Assembly (NCBI RefSeq): GCF_000421485.1
Contig: NZ_ATXC01000001.1
Span: 1,171,087 to 1,235,086, forward strand
Direction of reading: 5' to 3'
Source of the DNA: Desulfurobacterium sp. TC5-1
Lineage (GTDB): Bacteria; Aquificota; Aquificia; Desulfurobacteriales; Desulfurobacteriaceae
Length of the DNA: 64,000 bases
Below the pieces are notes generated by a model, which was not told the origin of the DNA, did no database searches, and saw only the letters and a list, made by a program, of their open reading frames with translations. This document shows, in pieces, positions 26,418 to 36,219 of this stretch. Positions within the stretch are counted from its first letter, which is position 1, and each line of letters begins with the position of its first letter. The position numbers and the translations under genes were made by a program.

Positions 26418-26909
26418 CTATTTTAGCATATTCATTAGCAATGAAATATTGTCTCTTCCGAAAAACGCCTCAACCGTAATGGTCTCTGTCTTTAAAAGTA
26501 CGGCTAAAAAGAAAATCAAAAGAGTAACAACAACAATTTCCGAAACTTTGCCGCTCTTTAAAAGCTTAAAAGAGAATCTCTGACCGTAAGAAAACCCAGC
26601 GGGAATTCCAAGGGGCGTCAGAGCATCAAGAAAAAGGTGAGAAAGGTAACCTGCAGCAAAAGAGAGAATGTCCCTATAAACAGCATACGGAACACTACCT
26701 TTTAACACAACTGCAACACAGATAAAAATTAGCGGAACAGCAACATGGTGGGTTATTCCTCTATGTGCATTAAAAAGCGTTCTCTTCTTCGGGAACCCTT
26801 TCCCTACATCAACATCGGGGAGGACTGAACCAACCACCGCCGGAAAAATCGGCAGTTTGAAGTAGAGAGCAACTGCCACTCCAGCAAGCACATGAGTTCC
26901 TGTTGTCAT
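26418..26909 (-). CDS. YdjM-like (DUF457) membrane metal-dependent hydrolase family protein
   Basis: 163 residues with about four membrane segments and the family's conserved His/Asp motifs: [33 protein letters not shown], and [19 protein letters not shown]. The start ATG 26909 overlaps the stop of the MBL hydrolase gene by 4 bp. It is last in the HerA-CDF-NYN-MBL-YdjM run. The family is SOS-induced in E. coli but its activity is not established. Confidence 0.85.
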   Translation of the reverse strand: MTTGTHVLAGVAVALYFKLPIFPAVVGSVLPDVDVGKGFPKKRTLFNAHRGITHHVAVPLIFICVAVVLKGSVPYAVYRDILSFAAGYLSHLFLDALTPLGIPAGFSYGQRFSFKLLKSGKVSEIVVVTLLIFFLAVLLKTETITVEAFFGRDNISLLMNMLK

Positions 26910-27547
26910 ATAATAAACTCCCTGATGAAAGGATTATCAAGAAGTTCCTGTTTCACCGTGGTCGTAGGCCCATGACCGGGAATGATGACTGTATCCCTGT
27001 TGAGCCTGTCAAGAAGTCTAACAATGGATCTTTTCAAGGTTTCGTAATCACTTCCAGGAAGATCATAACGCCCAATGCTTCCCTTAAAGATTAAATCCCC
27101 AACTATCACAAAATTATCATCTTTGCTGTAGAGGGATATGCTTCCAGGTGAATGACCGGGCGTGTAAAAAACGTTAAATTCATTCTTACCAATGGTAATA
27201 ACATCACCTTCGTCAACGGTTCTATCAGGTGGCGGTGAATATTCGGCACCAATGCTTCTCCCAAATTCAGACTCTATCCAGCGATTAACGTTTTCTGCAG
27301 CTGCTGGATGCATTATCAGCTCTGCATCCGGGAACTCTATCTTTGCCCAGGCGTTTTTCGCAACATGGTCGGGATGCTCATGAGTATTCACTATGTACTT
27401 TACCTTTACCTCATTCCTGTCTGCCACGCCGATTATTTCATCAAGTTCACCGGCAGGATCAACAATCATTCCCTCCCTGCTGTCCAAGTCATAGACAAAG
27501 AGCGTGTTAACCGCCAAAAGGCCCAGCGGAAATATCTTCACCACCAT
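26906..27547 (-). CDS. MBL-fold hydrolase (glyoxalase II-like)
   Basis: 213 residues with zinc-binding HEHPDH, YTPGHSPGSIS, VGDLIF and PGHGPTT. It looks like the YcbL/glyoxalase II-type thioester hydrolases; the substrate is unknown. ATG 27547 follows GAGGAG by about 7 nt and lies 41 bp inside the NYN gene. Its end overlaps the YdjM-like gene by 4 bp. Confidence 0.88.
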   Translation of the reverse strand: MVVKIFPLGLLAVNTLFVYDLDSREGMIVDPAGELDEIIGVADRNEVKVKYIVNTHEHPDHVAKNAWAKIEFPDAELIMHPAAAENVNRWIESEFGRSIGAEYSPPPDRTVDEGDVITIGKNEFNVFYTPGHSPGSISLYSKDDNFVIVGDLIFKGSIGRYDLPGSDYETLKRSIVRLLDRLNRDTVIIPGHGPTTTVKQELLDNPFIREFII

Positions 27548-28097
27548 GGCTGTTCTCCTCTTTTAAAACTATAAAATCTGAAACTTCGTAAAGATCAATG
27601 TACTCATCAGCTGCAACAATTAGTTCTTTGGCCGTAATAGGTTTGAAGGAAATCACCTCAACCTTAATTCCCTTTGCTTTCAGGAAATTGACAAGGTCAA
27701 CAAAATCACCGTCACCACTCATTAAAACGGCAGCATCTATCTTTCCCGATTCAGCCATGGCTATAGCATCAATGGCTATCCCCATGTCCCAATCGGCTTT
27801 GTACTCAATCTTATCCCAGCTGTAAAACTTTTTCGGCTGCTTCAATTTAATCTCATAACCGAGACTTCTCAAAACATACAGAAAACTTCCCTGATTCACG
27901 TTATCAAGATCCACAAGATAAGCTATCGCTCTGTGCAGCTTCCTTCCCCTAACAGCTATTTCAAGGAGCCTTTTAAAATCTATTTTCTTCTTTAAGGTGT
28001 TCCTTGCACCGTAGTATAGATTTTGCATATCGATAAAAACGGCAACTTTCAAATGCCCGTAAACCGAATCTCTTTCTATGTAGTCTCTGGCTTTCAC
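27507..28097 (-). CDS. NYN-domain (LabA/DUF88) putative ribonuclease
   Basis: 196 residues with PIN-like acidic residues in VAVFIDMQNLYYGARN, YLVDLDN, WDMGIAIDAIAM and MSGDGDFVDLVNFL, the full set expected for a metal-dependent NYN nuclease. GTG 28097 follows AGGAGG and overlaps the CDF stop (GTGA). Its own 3' end overlaps the MBL gene by 41 bp. Target unknown; RNA is usual for the family. Confidence 0.85.
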   Translation of the reverse strand: MKARDYIERDSVYGHLKVAVFIDMQNLYYGARNTLKKKIDFKRLLEIAVRGRKLHRAIAYLVDLDNVNQGSFLYVLRSLGYEIKLKQPKKFYSWDKIEYKADWDMGIAIDAIAMAESGKIDAAVLMSGDGDFVDLVNFLKAKGIKVEVISFKPITAKELIVAADEYIDLYEVSDFIVLKEENSHGGEDISAGPFGG

Positions 28098-29338
28098 CTG
28101 CTCCCTCCTGTTCCTTCTCTCAAAAATATAAGAGGAGACTGACACTTAAAATTTTCAGAGGACAACCTGTCAAGAAATTCATAAGGGTTTCTCACTCCAT
28201 CAACAACGGCAAGCTTAATTCTATTTTCCGCCATTGCATAAAGAACACCCCTGTGAGATGGTACTTTAGGAAGAATTATACACGTTACACCTTTACTTTT
28301 AAGGAATTCAACGAGCTCTATACCCCTTCCCCTTTCTATGTTTTTAACAGGATTAACATAAATTTTAGTGCTTTCTAAGAGCTTTCTCTTCTTATCAACG
28401 ACGGCAATTAGAACGAAATCACATTTACCAAACCCTTCACAAAATCTATCTTTTGAATCAAGAGGCATTGCTATTACCTGCTTCCGCGGCTCATAAGGCT
28501 CCGGATGGATTATTACTTTTTCAACAAAAGGTATCTCTTTTTTAACTTTCTGCTCTATGGCATCTACAATTTCGTGAGCTTCTTCAAGAGAGTCACAATC
28601 GATATAGACTTCAGCCTCTATAAATTTGTAACTTCCTGAATTTCTACCTCTTATAGATTTTATTCCTGAAACTTCTGGAAATTCAAGCATTATGTTCTTA
28701 ACCTTTTCCAGAGTTTCTCTATCTATCGAAGCATCCAGCAAAACCTTCAAAGATTCAAGCAGTATTTCAAAACCGGCACGGAATATAAGCACAACAACAA
28801 CTGCCACGGCCATCTTTTCTATCCACGGATAGCCCGCATAATTCGCGATAACACCTACAAGAACCACAGCAGCACTGAACATGTCGGTTTTAACATGTTC
28901 TGCATCTGCAATAAGGCTTGGAGAATTCAATTCCTCTCCCTTTTTTCTCTCGTAAAAGGAAAAAACAAGCGTGAGAATAAAAGTTGCAAAAATAGCCACA
29001 AGAGCCACCGGCAGGTTCGTTACTCTTTCCCTTCCTCCTCCAAACAGAGAATGCTTTGCTATCTCATATCCCGCAAGAAAAATTGCAAAAGAACTCACTA
29101 TGGCAACTATGTTTTCAACCTTGTAAAGACCATAAGGAAATTCTTTTGACTTCATGTTAGCAATGGTTATACCGGCATAGACAGAAACGGCCGCTGCCAG
29201 ATCAGAGAGAGAGTGAATTGCATCTGCCACCAAAGCCGCAGAATTTGAAGCAAGTCCTGCTGAAAGTTTAATGGTAAAGAGTATTAAATTAAAAAAAACA
29301 GACATAAGAGCTATCTTCTTTTTTTCTCTATATATCAA
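28094..29338 (-). CDS. Cation diffusion facilitator fused to a NifX/FeMo-co-binding-like domain
   Basis: 414 residues. About 1-290 are a CDF transporter: six membrane segments with metal-site motifs ADAIHSLSD and ADAEHVKTD, then the cytoplasmic CTD (EAEVYIDCDSLEEAHEIVDAI). About 295-410 resemble the dinitrogenase iron-molybdenum cofactor domain (VIAMPLDSKDRFCEGFGKCD, VEFLKSKGVTCIIL, AMAENRIKLAVVDG). The added domain may bind metal clusters or sense iron. TTG 29338 after GAGGAGG overlaps the HerA stop. Confidence 0.85.
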   Translation of the reverse strand: MIYREKKKIALMSVFFNLILFTIKLSAGLASNSAALVADAIHSLSDLAAAVSVYAGITIANMKSKEFPYGLYKVENIVAIVSSFAIFLAGYEIAKHSLFGGGRERVTNLPVALVAIFATFILTLVFSFYERKKGEELNSPSLIADAEHVKTDMFSAAVVLVGVIANYAGYPWIEKMAVAVVVVLIFRAGFEILLESLKVLLDASIDRETLEKVKNIMLEFPEVSGIKSIRGRNSGSYKFIEAEVYIDCDSLEEAHEIVDAIEQKVKKEIPFVEKVIIHPEPYEPRKQVIAMPLDSKDRFCEGFGKCDFVLIAVVDKKRKLLESTKIYVNPVKNIERGRGIELVEFLKSKGVTCIILPKVPSHRGVLYAMAENRIKLAVVDGVRNPYEFLDRLSSENFKCQSPLIFLREGTGGSR

Positions 29339-30876
29339 AATTCCTCCTCATCACTGTAAAAAGAGTCTATCTCTTTCATCAAATCTCTCTTTTTCTGCAT
29401 AACTTTCGCCCACTCTTCCACAGCACTCCTATCATTTCCCGACATTTTTCCTCTTGCTAACTTTATTTTTACAAGAGCAGGAACCGGTATCATCTTCCCC
29501 ATAACAAGAGCTTCCCCGACATTAAGAGAGGATAGTTGTTCAACAAGCTCGCTACTTAAAGATTCTGCCGCCTGTTGAACGTGCCGCTGGTCGCTCGGTT
29601 CAACAAGTTTGAGAATAATCATGTTGTTTGCCTGAGAAAGGGCATTAACATCAAGGGCTTTTGGCCTCTGACTGACGAGACATAACCCGAGTCCAAACTT
29701 CCTCCCTTCCCTTGCAACTCTTGATATCCAGTACTTAGAACGGGTATTAACGGAAGAAGAGGCAAGTATGTGAGCTTCTTCAAGTATAGAAAACACGGGG
29801 AATTCAAGTCCGCCATCGTAACCGTGAACAAACCGCTTCCTCTTTTCAAGCAGGTTCCTCAAAACGTGGCTTACAATAATGTCAGCAATTTTCTCATCAA
29901 CATGAGAAAAATCGATAACATTAAGGCGGGCCGGTTCTATCTGATCAACTATCGGCTTTTGAAAAAGGTCAAAAAGTTCACTGTAAGCATCTTCCATGTC
30001 CTCGACTTTGTTGAGAACGCCTATGATAGATCTCCTGTCATCTTTTATGTCCGGATCCTCCCTGGCCTGTTCTCTATACATTTCAAGCTCACCCTTCAAC
30101 CTTCCCCAGAAGGCATCAACCTGAATGGCACCGGATGAAATGTCCTCTATAGTTGTCCTAAAAGCCCTTCTCAGATATCTATCTTGAATAAACGAATTGT
30201 CATCAACGTTGGCAAACTGTCTAAACTCCTTGTAGCTAAGATGAACAGGGTTCAACTTCAGCTCAAGTCGCTTAACAACATTCTCTCCGTCCACCCTGTA
30301 ATTAAAATTTACGTACTCACCGTGCATATCAAAGACAAGAACGGCTGCTGACTTTTCCAGCATACCCTCTATAATCACGGAAACCGTGTTTGACTTACCA
30401 CCTCCAGTAACGGCAAGCACGGCAAGATGCCTGCTAACTATCTGGTCAACATCAACATAAACGTCAACATCCTCTCTTGTAAGGAGAGAACCTATGCAAA
30501 TTTTTTTACCATCGTCTCTTCCAAACACTTTACGCAAAGTATCCGATGAAGCAAGATATATATCAGTTCCGGGCGGCGGCGGAACCCGTGGAATAAACAT
30601 GTTCTTATCCACATCACCCAAGATTGATATCTTCCCGTAGAAAAACAGACGTCTGTTGGAAATCCGCTTTAACTTCTCTATATCATCAAAATCAAAATCG
30701 TCATCAAAAAGCTTGGTAGAACAGGAAATTGACTTAATAAATCCCAAAACACATGCACTTTCGTAGTTAAGCTCCACATACTCACCAAGCGAAACCTTCT
30801 TGGGACTTATAAAAAAAACTTCCTTGGGGGTAGATTCGTTCAAACATACACCTATCTTTTCCCTTTTCTCAGCCAT
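29335..30876 (-). CDS. HerA-like hexameric ATPase (DUF87)
   Basis: 513 residues with an N-terminal barrel (about 1-150), Walker A LAVTGGGKSNTVSV, VFDMHGEY, Walker B FSILEEAHIL, and the HerA C-terminal block SRVAREGRKFGLGLCLVSQRP. HerA translocates DNA, typically with the NurA nuclease in end resection. No nurA is adjacent; instead a CDF and an NYN nuclease follow in overlapping frames. ATG 30876 after TTTGGAG is preferred to GTG 30885. Confidence 0.88.
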   Translation of the reverse strand: MAEKREKIGVCLNESTPKEVFFISPKKVSLGEYVELNYESACVLGFIKSISCSTKLFDDDFDFDDIEKLKRISNRRLFFYGKISILGDVDKNMFIPRVPPPPGTDIYLASSDTLRKVFGRDDGKKICIGSLLTREDVDVYVDVDQIVSRHLAVLAVTGGGKSNTVSVIIEGMLEKSAAVLVFDMHGEYVNFNYRVDGENVVKRLELKLNPVHLSYKEFRQFANVDDNSFIQDRYLRRAFRTTIEDISSGAIQVDAFWGRLKGELEMYREQAREDPDIKDDRRSIIGVLNKVEDMEDAYSELFDLFQKPIVDQIEPARLNVIDFSHVDEKIADIIVSHVLRNLLEKRKRFVHGYDGGLEFPVFSILEEAHILASSSVNTRSKYWISRVAREGRKFGLGLCLVSQRPKALDVNALSQANNMIILKLVEPSDQRHVQQAAESLSSELVEQLSSLNVGEALVMGKMIPVPALVKIKLARGKMSGNDRSAVEEWAKVMQKKRDLMKEIDSFYSDEEEF

Positions 30877-30942
30877 TTTTAACACTCCAAACAGAGATAA
30901 TCAAGAAAAAATTTTTTCTGTGAATGTACAAAGGAATAAGAA

Positions 30943-33285
30943 TCATCCCTTTTCTTTTCTCATTTTGTAATTAGTAGCATAAGTTAACGCTTTACATAAC
31001 TGCTCAAATTCAATAGGTTTAACAAGGTAACCGTCAGCCCCTGCTTTCATTGCTTTTTCTTCAGAATCTCTAAACGCATCTGCCGTGAGAATAAAAATGG
31101 GAACATCTATACCTTTTTTACGTATCTCTTTAACTGCCGTAAGTCCATCCATAACAGGCATTTTTAAATCCATCAAAATTATGTCATAATTGTTTTTTTC
31201 CGCCTCTTCAACCGCTTTCTCCCCATTATCAACAATTCTCACATGCTCTATGCCGAATTTCTTCCTCAAAAGTTCCCTGATAAAAATCTGGTTAACAAGA
31301 ACATCCTCAGCAACAAGAACCTTTAGATTTTTATCCGCCTTTCTGCATTTAACAGATTTCACAGCAGACTGTTTTGCAGGCGCCTTTGTCTTTTTAAGAG
31401 AGAGCAATACATAGAAGGTAGAACCCTTTCCGGGCACACTTTCAACCCAGACATCACCACCCATTATGTTGGCAAGTTTCTTGGTTATAAAGAGACCCAA
31501 TCCCGTTCCTTCAACTTTTTTGCTTATGTGGCTTTTAACCTGAGAGAAAGGTCTGAAAAGTAATGGTTGCTTTTCGTAAGGAATACCAATTCCCGTATCT
31601 TTAACGTAAAATAGAAGTTTGACAACTTCGCCTTCGTCTTTTTTCTTCTTGAGTCCGACCTCTATATAACCTCTCTCTGTAAACTTGGCAGCATTTGAAA
31701 GAAGGTTAAAGAATATCTGTTTGATTCTCTTCTCATCAGCTACAACCCATATCTCCTCTTCCGGAAAGTTAAACCTTAACTTCACACCTTTCTTAAGGTT
31801 TGAAGAGATAGCGTAGGCCGTTTCCTTCAAAACCTTTATTATGTTCAGAGGTTCTGTATAAAGCTCTATCTGCTCTGCCTGGATTTTTGCTACATCGAGA
31901 ATATCATTGACAAGGCTTAAAAGCTGCTTGGCACTTGAAAGGGCAAGTTCCACATACTCTTTGTCCTTTTCGCTGAGTTTATCTGACTGCGATAAAAGGT
32001 TCAAAAAGCCGATGATACCATTAAGGGGCGTCCTGATATCATGAGAAACCGTTGCAAGAAAAATTTTCTGGCTGGAAAGGGCATTTATCAAATAAATTGC
32101 CATATCTTCAAGAGACCTCGCTATATGGATAAGAAATTCCGGAATTTTTGAATAGTCAATCGTTGATGGAATGTAACTCTTCCCTTCCCTTATGGCTTTA
32201 GAAACTTCCTCTCTAAACCGCTCAATTTCGTCAGCCGCAACCATCGTTTCATCTTTTAGCCTTTTAAGCGTTCCATAAATCTGCTTGTAGATTCCCCTGT
32301 TGTCAGCAGGAATAACACAATTAAAACGATTTTCACACGTTTCGCAGGAACGAAGACCCTTAAAACACTCTATCCACCTTAAAGTTGCCTGAGCAGCCTC
32401 AGCCCATTTATCAGATATAGCATTTAAAAGCTCTCCTATATCCTTCCACTTACCTTCAAGATCATCTATCCGGATTTTTTCAATACGCCCGGACTGAAAA
32501 TTTTGAAGCATAAACTTTATTCTGCCAAGCAACGTAAAAATGAGCTTTGCCGTATCTTCAGACGCTTTAAATGCCTCACCTATCTCATCGTCCGTTTTAT
32601 ACTTTTCAGGAATACTTGAAAGTTTACAGACAAGACCTGATGGAATGCTTGAAATAGCGCGGGTCAGCTTGTTTAATCTGTAAGATACATCCCTCAGCAT
32701 CATAGCTATCAGAAGAAAAACAAGAGTTCCAATAACTATGTAAATACCTTCAAGTTTATAAAAAAGCCGCCTTTCGTTACTCTTTTTCAGCTTATCAACT
32801 ATAAGCCCAAAAGCCTCTTTTAACGGCGCCGCTTCCTTTAACAACACTTCTGGCGGAACTTTTCCGGACAAAAGATCTTTTTTAAGCTTACTCCAAACCT
32901 CATTAACAACTTTTAGCTCTTGAGAATAGTTTTTCTCTTTTAAAAGACCTCCGTCAACAACAAACTTTTCCTCCAGAGATGCCTCATGACGAAGACCTGT
33001 AAAGTGAATAAAAACACCTCCCTCTCCAAGAGCCTTAAGATTCTTATCAAAAATAGCCATAGTACGCTTAAGATCCTGCTTCTCATGGCCTTTAAAACCC
33101 TCCACAAATCCCATAGTATAGTCAAGAAGCATCCTCTCAAGAAGATACCTTTCTGTACTCACAGCTTCTATCTTCTCATCCACTTTCTCGTGAATATGCA
33201 TGCTGTACATACCTGTAGTGGAGGCCAGGAAGCCAAAAAAACCCATAACGGAAAGGAGAAGTATAAATTTCGTCCTGATTTTCAT
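30943..33285 (-). CDS. Hybrid sensor histidine kinase with extracytoplasmic sensor and cysteine cluster
   Basis: 780 residues: membrane segment (about 5-25), extracytoplasmic sensor (about 26-175), second membrane segment (about 178-198), HAMP-like region, and a cysteine cluster CFKGLRSCETCENRFNC (about 305-322). Then come the H box VSHDIRTPLNGIIGF (His about 415), ATPase boxes NLLSNAAKF, DTGIGI and GTGLGLFI, and a C-terminal receiver (Asp about 704 in ILMDLKMPVMDG). There is no Hpt domain, so an external one is needed for output. ATG 33285 after AAGGTG is chosen over GTG 33294. Ligand unknown. Confidence 0.9.
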   Translation of the reverse strand: MKIRTKFILLLSVMGFFGFLASTTGMYSMHIHEKVDEKIEAVSTERYLLERMLLDYTMGFVEGFKGHEKQDLKRTMAIFDKNLKALGEGGVFIHFTGLRHEASLEEKFVVDGGLLKEKNYSQELKVVNEVWSKLKKDLLSGKVPPEVLLKEAAPLKEAFGLIVDKLKKSNERRLFYKLEGIYIVIGTLVFLLIAMMLRDVSYRLNKLTRAISSIPSGLVCKLSSIPEKYKTDDEIGEAFKASEDTAKLIFTLLGRIKFMLQNFQSGRIEKIRIDDLEGKWKDIGELLNAISDKWAEAAQATLRWIECFKGLRSCETCENRFNCVIPADNRGIYKQIYGTLKRLKDETMVAADEIERFREEVSKAIREGKSYIPSTIDYSKIPEFLIHIARSLEDMAIYLINALSSQKIFLATVSHDIRTPLNGIIGFLNLLSQSDKLSEKDKEYVELALSSAKQLLSLVNDILDVAKIQAEQIELYTEPLNIIKVLKETAYAISSNLKKGVKLRFNFPEEEIWVVADEKRIKQIFFNLLSNAAKFTERGYIEVGLKKKKDEGEVVKLLFYVKDTGIGIPYEKQPLLFRPFSQVKSHISKKVEGTGLGLFITKKLANIMGGDVWVESVPGKGSTFYVLLSLKKTKAPAKQSAVKSVKCRKADKNLKVLVAEDVLVNQIFIRELLRKKFGIEHVRIVDNGEKAVEEAEKNNYDIILMDLKMPVMDGLTAVKEIRKKGIDVPIFILTADAFRDSEEKAMKAGADGYLVKPIEFEQLCKALTYATNYKMRKEKG

Positions 33286-33499
33286 CTTAATCACACCTTA
33301 AAACAATATTGCATTTCAACATTTAAATATAAAACACAGAACTGTCCCTCGCCGTATCAAATCAAAGCGACTATATACAAAAAGTAACGATAACATATAT
33401 TTATACCAGTCATTATACTTTTCCAGTTTCAAGATGCTAAAATTCCTTCAATCAAAACTTAACCGGTAAACTATAATGTTGCTACAGGAGGATTTATAG

Positions 33500-34006
33500 A
33501 TGAACGAAGAAACTTACAGAGGCAGAGCCTTCAAGTTTGGAGACGACATAAATACGGATGAAATTATACCTGCAAGGTACCTCAACACATCTGACCCGGC
33601 AGAGCTTGCAAAACACTGCATGGAAGATGCAGACCCCGAGTTTCCTTCAAAGGTTCAGAAAGGTGACATTATCGTTGGCGGAAAAAACTTTGGATGCGGA
33701 TCTTCAAGAGAGCACGCACCAATAGCCATAAAAGCTGCTGGAGTTTCCGCAGTTATAGCCAGGTCTTTCGCAAGGATCTTCTACAGAAACTGCATAAACA
33801 TAGGACTTCCAATCTTTGAATCACCGGAAGCCGTGGAAGGTATAGAAGAAGGAGACATCGTAGAGGTTAACCCGGCAACAGGCGTAATAAAAAACATAAC
33901 GAAGGGAACAGAATTTAAAGCTACACCTATACCACCTGAAATAAGAAAAATAATGGATGCCGGTGGCCTGATGGAATATGCAAAACAGAAGCTCCAGGAA
34001 AAATAA
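33500..34006 (+). CDS. leuD: 3-isopropylmalate dehydratase small subunit
   Basis: Swivelling-domain subunit of isopropylmalate isomerase in leucine synthesis. 168 residues with [33 protein letters not shown] and [13 protein letters not shown], of the short archaeal/thermophile-type LeuD. ATG 33500 follows GGAGG. LeuC is not adjacent; leuB follows after 19 bp. Confidence 0.94.
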   Translation: MNEETYRGRAFKFGDDINTDEIIPARYLNTSDPAELAKHCMEDADPEFPSKVQKGDIIVGGKNFGCGSSREHAPIAIKAAGVSAVIARSFARIFYRNCINIGLPIFESPEAVEGIEEGDIVEVNPATGVIKNITKGTEFKATPIPPEIRKIMDAGGLMEYAKQKLQEK

Positions 34007-34025
34007 AGTAACAGGAGGCAGAAAG

Positions 34026-35105
34026 TTGAAAGAGTTTAACATCGCAGTTCTCCCGGGCGACGGGATAGGCCCAGAAATCGTAAAACAGGCCATTAAGGTT
34101 ATGGACGCCGTGGCTGAAAAGTTCAACCTTAAACTTAACTACGAATATGGGCTTATTGGCGGAGCGGCCATAGACGAAACGGGTAACCCATTTCCTGAAG
34201 AAACAAAAGAGATGGTTCTAGAGTCAGATGCGGTTCTCCTTGGCGCCGTGGGTGGACCAAAGTGGGACAACCTTGAATTTTCAATAAGACCTGAAAGGGC
34301 TCTTTTAGGTCTAAGAAAGCTACTTAACGCATTTGCCAACTTAAGGCCTGCAAAACTATACGACGAGCTCATAGATGCCTCTTCTCTAAAACCCGAAATC
34401 GTTAAAGGCGTTGACATAATGGTTGTTAGAGAACTCAACAGCGGTATCTATTTTGGAATTCCTAAAGGAATTTTCATTGACGGTGACGAAAAGGTTGGCA
34501 TAAACACTCTAAGATACTACGAGCATGAAGTTGAAAGGATTGCAAAGGTTGCCTTTGAAGTGGCAAGAAAGAGAGGGAAAAAAGTTACCAGCGTTGATAA
34601 GGCAAACGTCCTGGAAGCTACAGTTCTCTGGCGAGAAGTTATGGAGAAAGTTCATCAGGATTATTCCGATGTTGAGTTAAACCACATGTACGTTGATAAC
34701 GCCGCAATGCAAATAATCAGATGGCCCAAACAGTTCGATGTTATAGTTACAACGAACATGTTTGGCGATATCCTCTCCGATGCCTGTGCCATGTTGACAG
34801 GTTCTCTTGGAATGCTCCCATCTGCAAGCATCGGTGGAAAAATCGGTCTTTACGAACCAATCCACGGTTCTGCTCCCGACATTGCAGGTCAGAACATAGC
34901 AAACCCAATTGCAACAATAAACTCTGCTGGAATGATGTTTACATACTCGTTCGACATGGCTGAAGCTGAAGAAGCCATAGACAGAGCAGTAAGAACCGTA
35001 CTCGCAAAAGGATACAGGACAAAAGACATAATGTCCGACGGATGCAAAGAGGTAACAACTGAAGAGATGGGAGACCTTATTGCAGAAGAAATCAGAAACA
35101 ACTGA
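34026..35105 (+). CDS. leuB: 3-isopropylmalate dehydrogenase
   Basis: 359 residues with [86 protein letters not shown] and [13 protein letters not shown], matching LeuB rather than isocitrate dehydrogenase. The start is TTG 34026 behind AGGAGG ([10 protein letters not shown]); longer in-frame extensions overlap leuD and are not protein-like. Confidence 0.95.
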   Translation: MKEFNIAVLPGDGIGPEIVKQAIKVMDAVAEKFNLKLNYEYGLIGGAAIDETGNPFPEETKEMVLESDAVLLGAVGGPKWDNLEFSIRPERALLGLRKLLNAFANLRPAKLYDELIDASSLKPEIVKGVDIMVVRELNSGIYFGIPKGIFIDGDEKVGINTLRYYEHEVERIAKVAFEVARKRGKKVTSVDKANVLEATVLWREVMEKVHQDYSDVELNHMYVDNAAMQIIRWPKQFDVIVTTNMFGDILSDACAMLTGSLGMLPSASIGGKIGLYEPIHGSAPDIAGQNIANPIATINSAGMMFTYSFDMAEAEEAIDRAVRTVLAKGYRTKDIMSDGCKEVTTEEMGDLIAEEIRNN

Positions 35106-35112
35106 CCATACC

Positions 35113-35140
35113 GGGGCAGGAGTTTTCCTGCCCCTTCAAT
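35113..35140 (+). terminator. Terminator after leuB
   Basis: GGGGCAGGA (35113-35121) pairs with TCCTGCCCC (35126-35134) around a 4-nt loop, 8 bp after the leuB stop. The T tail is weak. Confidence 0.6.
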
Positions 35141-35343
35141 GTTCTTTAATCTATAAATTTCTCAATAACAGGAGAAATCAAAACATAATTTCCTGAAAGA
35201 ATTAACTAACCAATTGATAAGACAACCCCCATAAGCGATAAATATAGAAAATTTAATGTTAAAATTATTAGCGATTTCAGAAAAAAGCGAGCGTTTGACT
35301 ACCAGAAAAAGAGATTTTAAAATAAGCGTGAAATTACGAGGCA

Positions 35344-36219
35344 ATGGAGAATAAGGTGACTTTTCAGGAACTGATATTTAAGCTGGAAACTTACTGGTCT
35401 GAAAAAGGGTGTGTCATTGGAAAAAGCTACGACGTTGAGCAGGGTGCAGGAACAATGCACCCTTTTACATTTTTAAAGGTACTTGACTCAAAGCCCTGGA
35501 ACGTGGCTTATGTCCAGGCATGCAGAAGGCCTGCCGATGGAAGGTATGGTGATAATCCCAACAGGCTTCAGAGATACTTCCAGTTTCAGGTAATCCTTAA
35601 ACCTTCTCCTGAAAATGCACAGGAACTTTATCTTGGAAGCTTAGAGGCCCTCGGCATCAGCCCTTACAAACATGACATAAGATTCGTTGAAGACGACTGG
35701 GAATCACCTACATTAGGCGCATGGGGGCTCGGCTGGGAAGTCTGGCTTGATGGAATGGAGATAACACAGTTCACCTACTTTCAGCAGGCAGGTGGAATAA
35801 CTCTCAATCCAGTATCTGTGGAAATAACATACGGACTTGAAAGAATTGCAATGTACATTCAAAATGTTGACAGCGTTTACGACATTATCTGGACAAACGG
35901 CGTAAAGTATGGTGATCTTTACAAAGAAGCTGAATATCAATGGTCTGTCTATAATTTTGAAGAAGCAGATGTTGAAATGCTGTTCAAACTCTTTTCAATG
36001 TACGAAGTAGAGTCTAAACGACTTATAGAGAAAGGCCTGGTGCTTCCAGCTTACGATTACTGCCTAAAATGTTCTCATGTATTCAATGTGCTTGACGCAA
36101 GAGGTGCAATATCTGTGGCAGAAAGAGCATCTTACATCGGAAGAGTCAGAAAACTTGCAAATTTGTGTGCGAAAGAATACTTAAAAAAAGAGAAAGAGGT
36201 AACAGCAAGTGAAGGCTGA
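35344..36219 (+). CDS. glyQ: Glycyl-tRNA synthetase alpha subunit
   Basis: Catalytic-core subunit of the bacterial (alpha2beta2) GlyRS. 291 residues with the class II motifs seen in Gly[49 protein letters not shown] and [16 protein letters not shown] 35344 has a short GAGG gap; GTG 35356 with GGAG six bases upstream is an alternative start. It overlaps glyS by 11 bp. Confidence 0.95.
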   Translation: MENKVTFQELIFKLETYWSEKGCVIGKSYDVEQGAGTMHPFTFLKVLDSKPWNVAYVQACRRPADGRYGDNPNRLQRYFQFQVILKPSPENAQELYLGSLEALGISPYKHDIRFVEDDWESPTLGAWGLGWEVWLDGMEITQFTYFQQAGGITLNPVSVEITYGLERIAMYIQNVDSVYDIIWTNGVKYGDLYKEAEYQWSVYNFEEADVEMLFKLFSMYEVESKRLIEKGLVLPAYDYCLKCSHVFNVLDARGAISVAERASYIGRVRKLANLCAKEYLKKEKEVTASEG

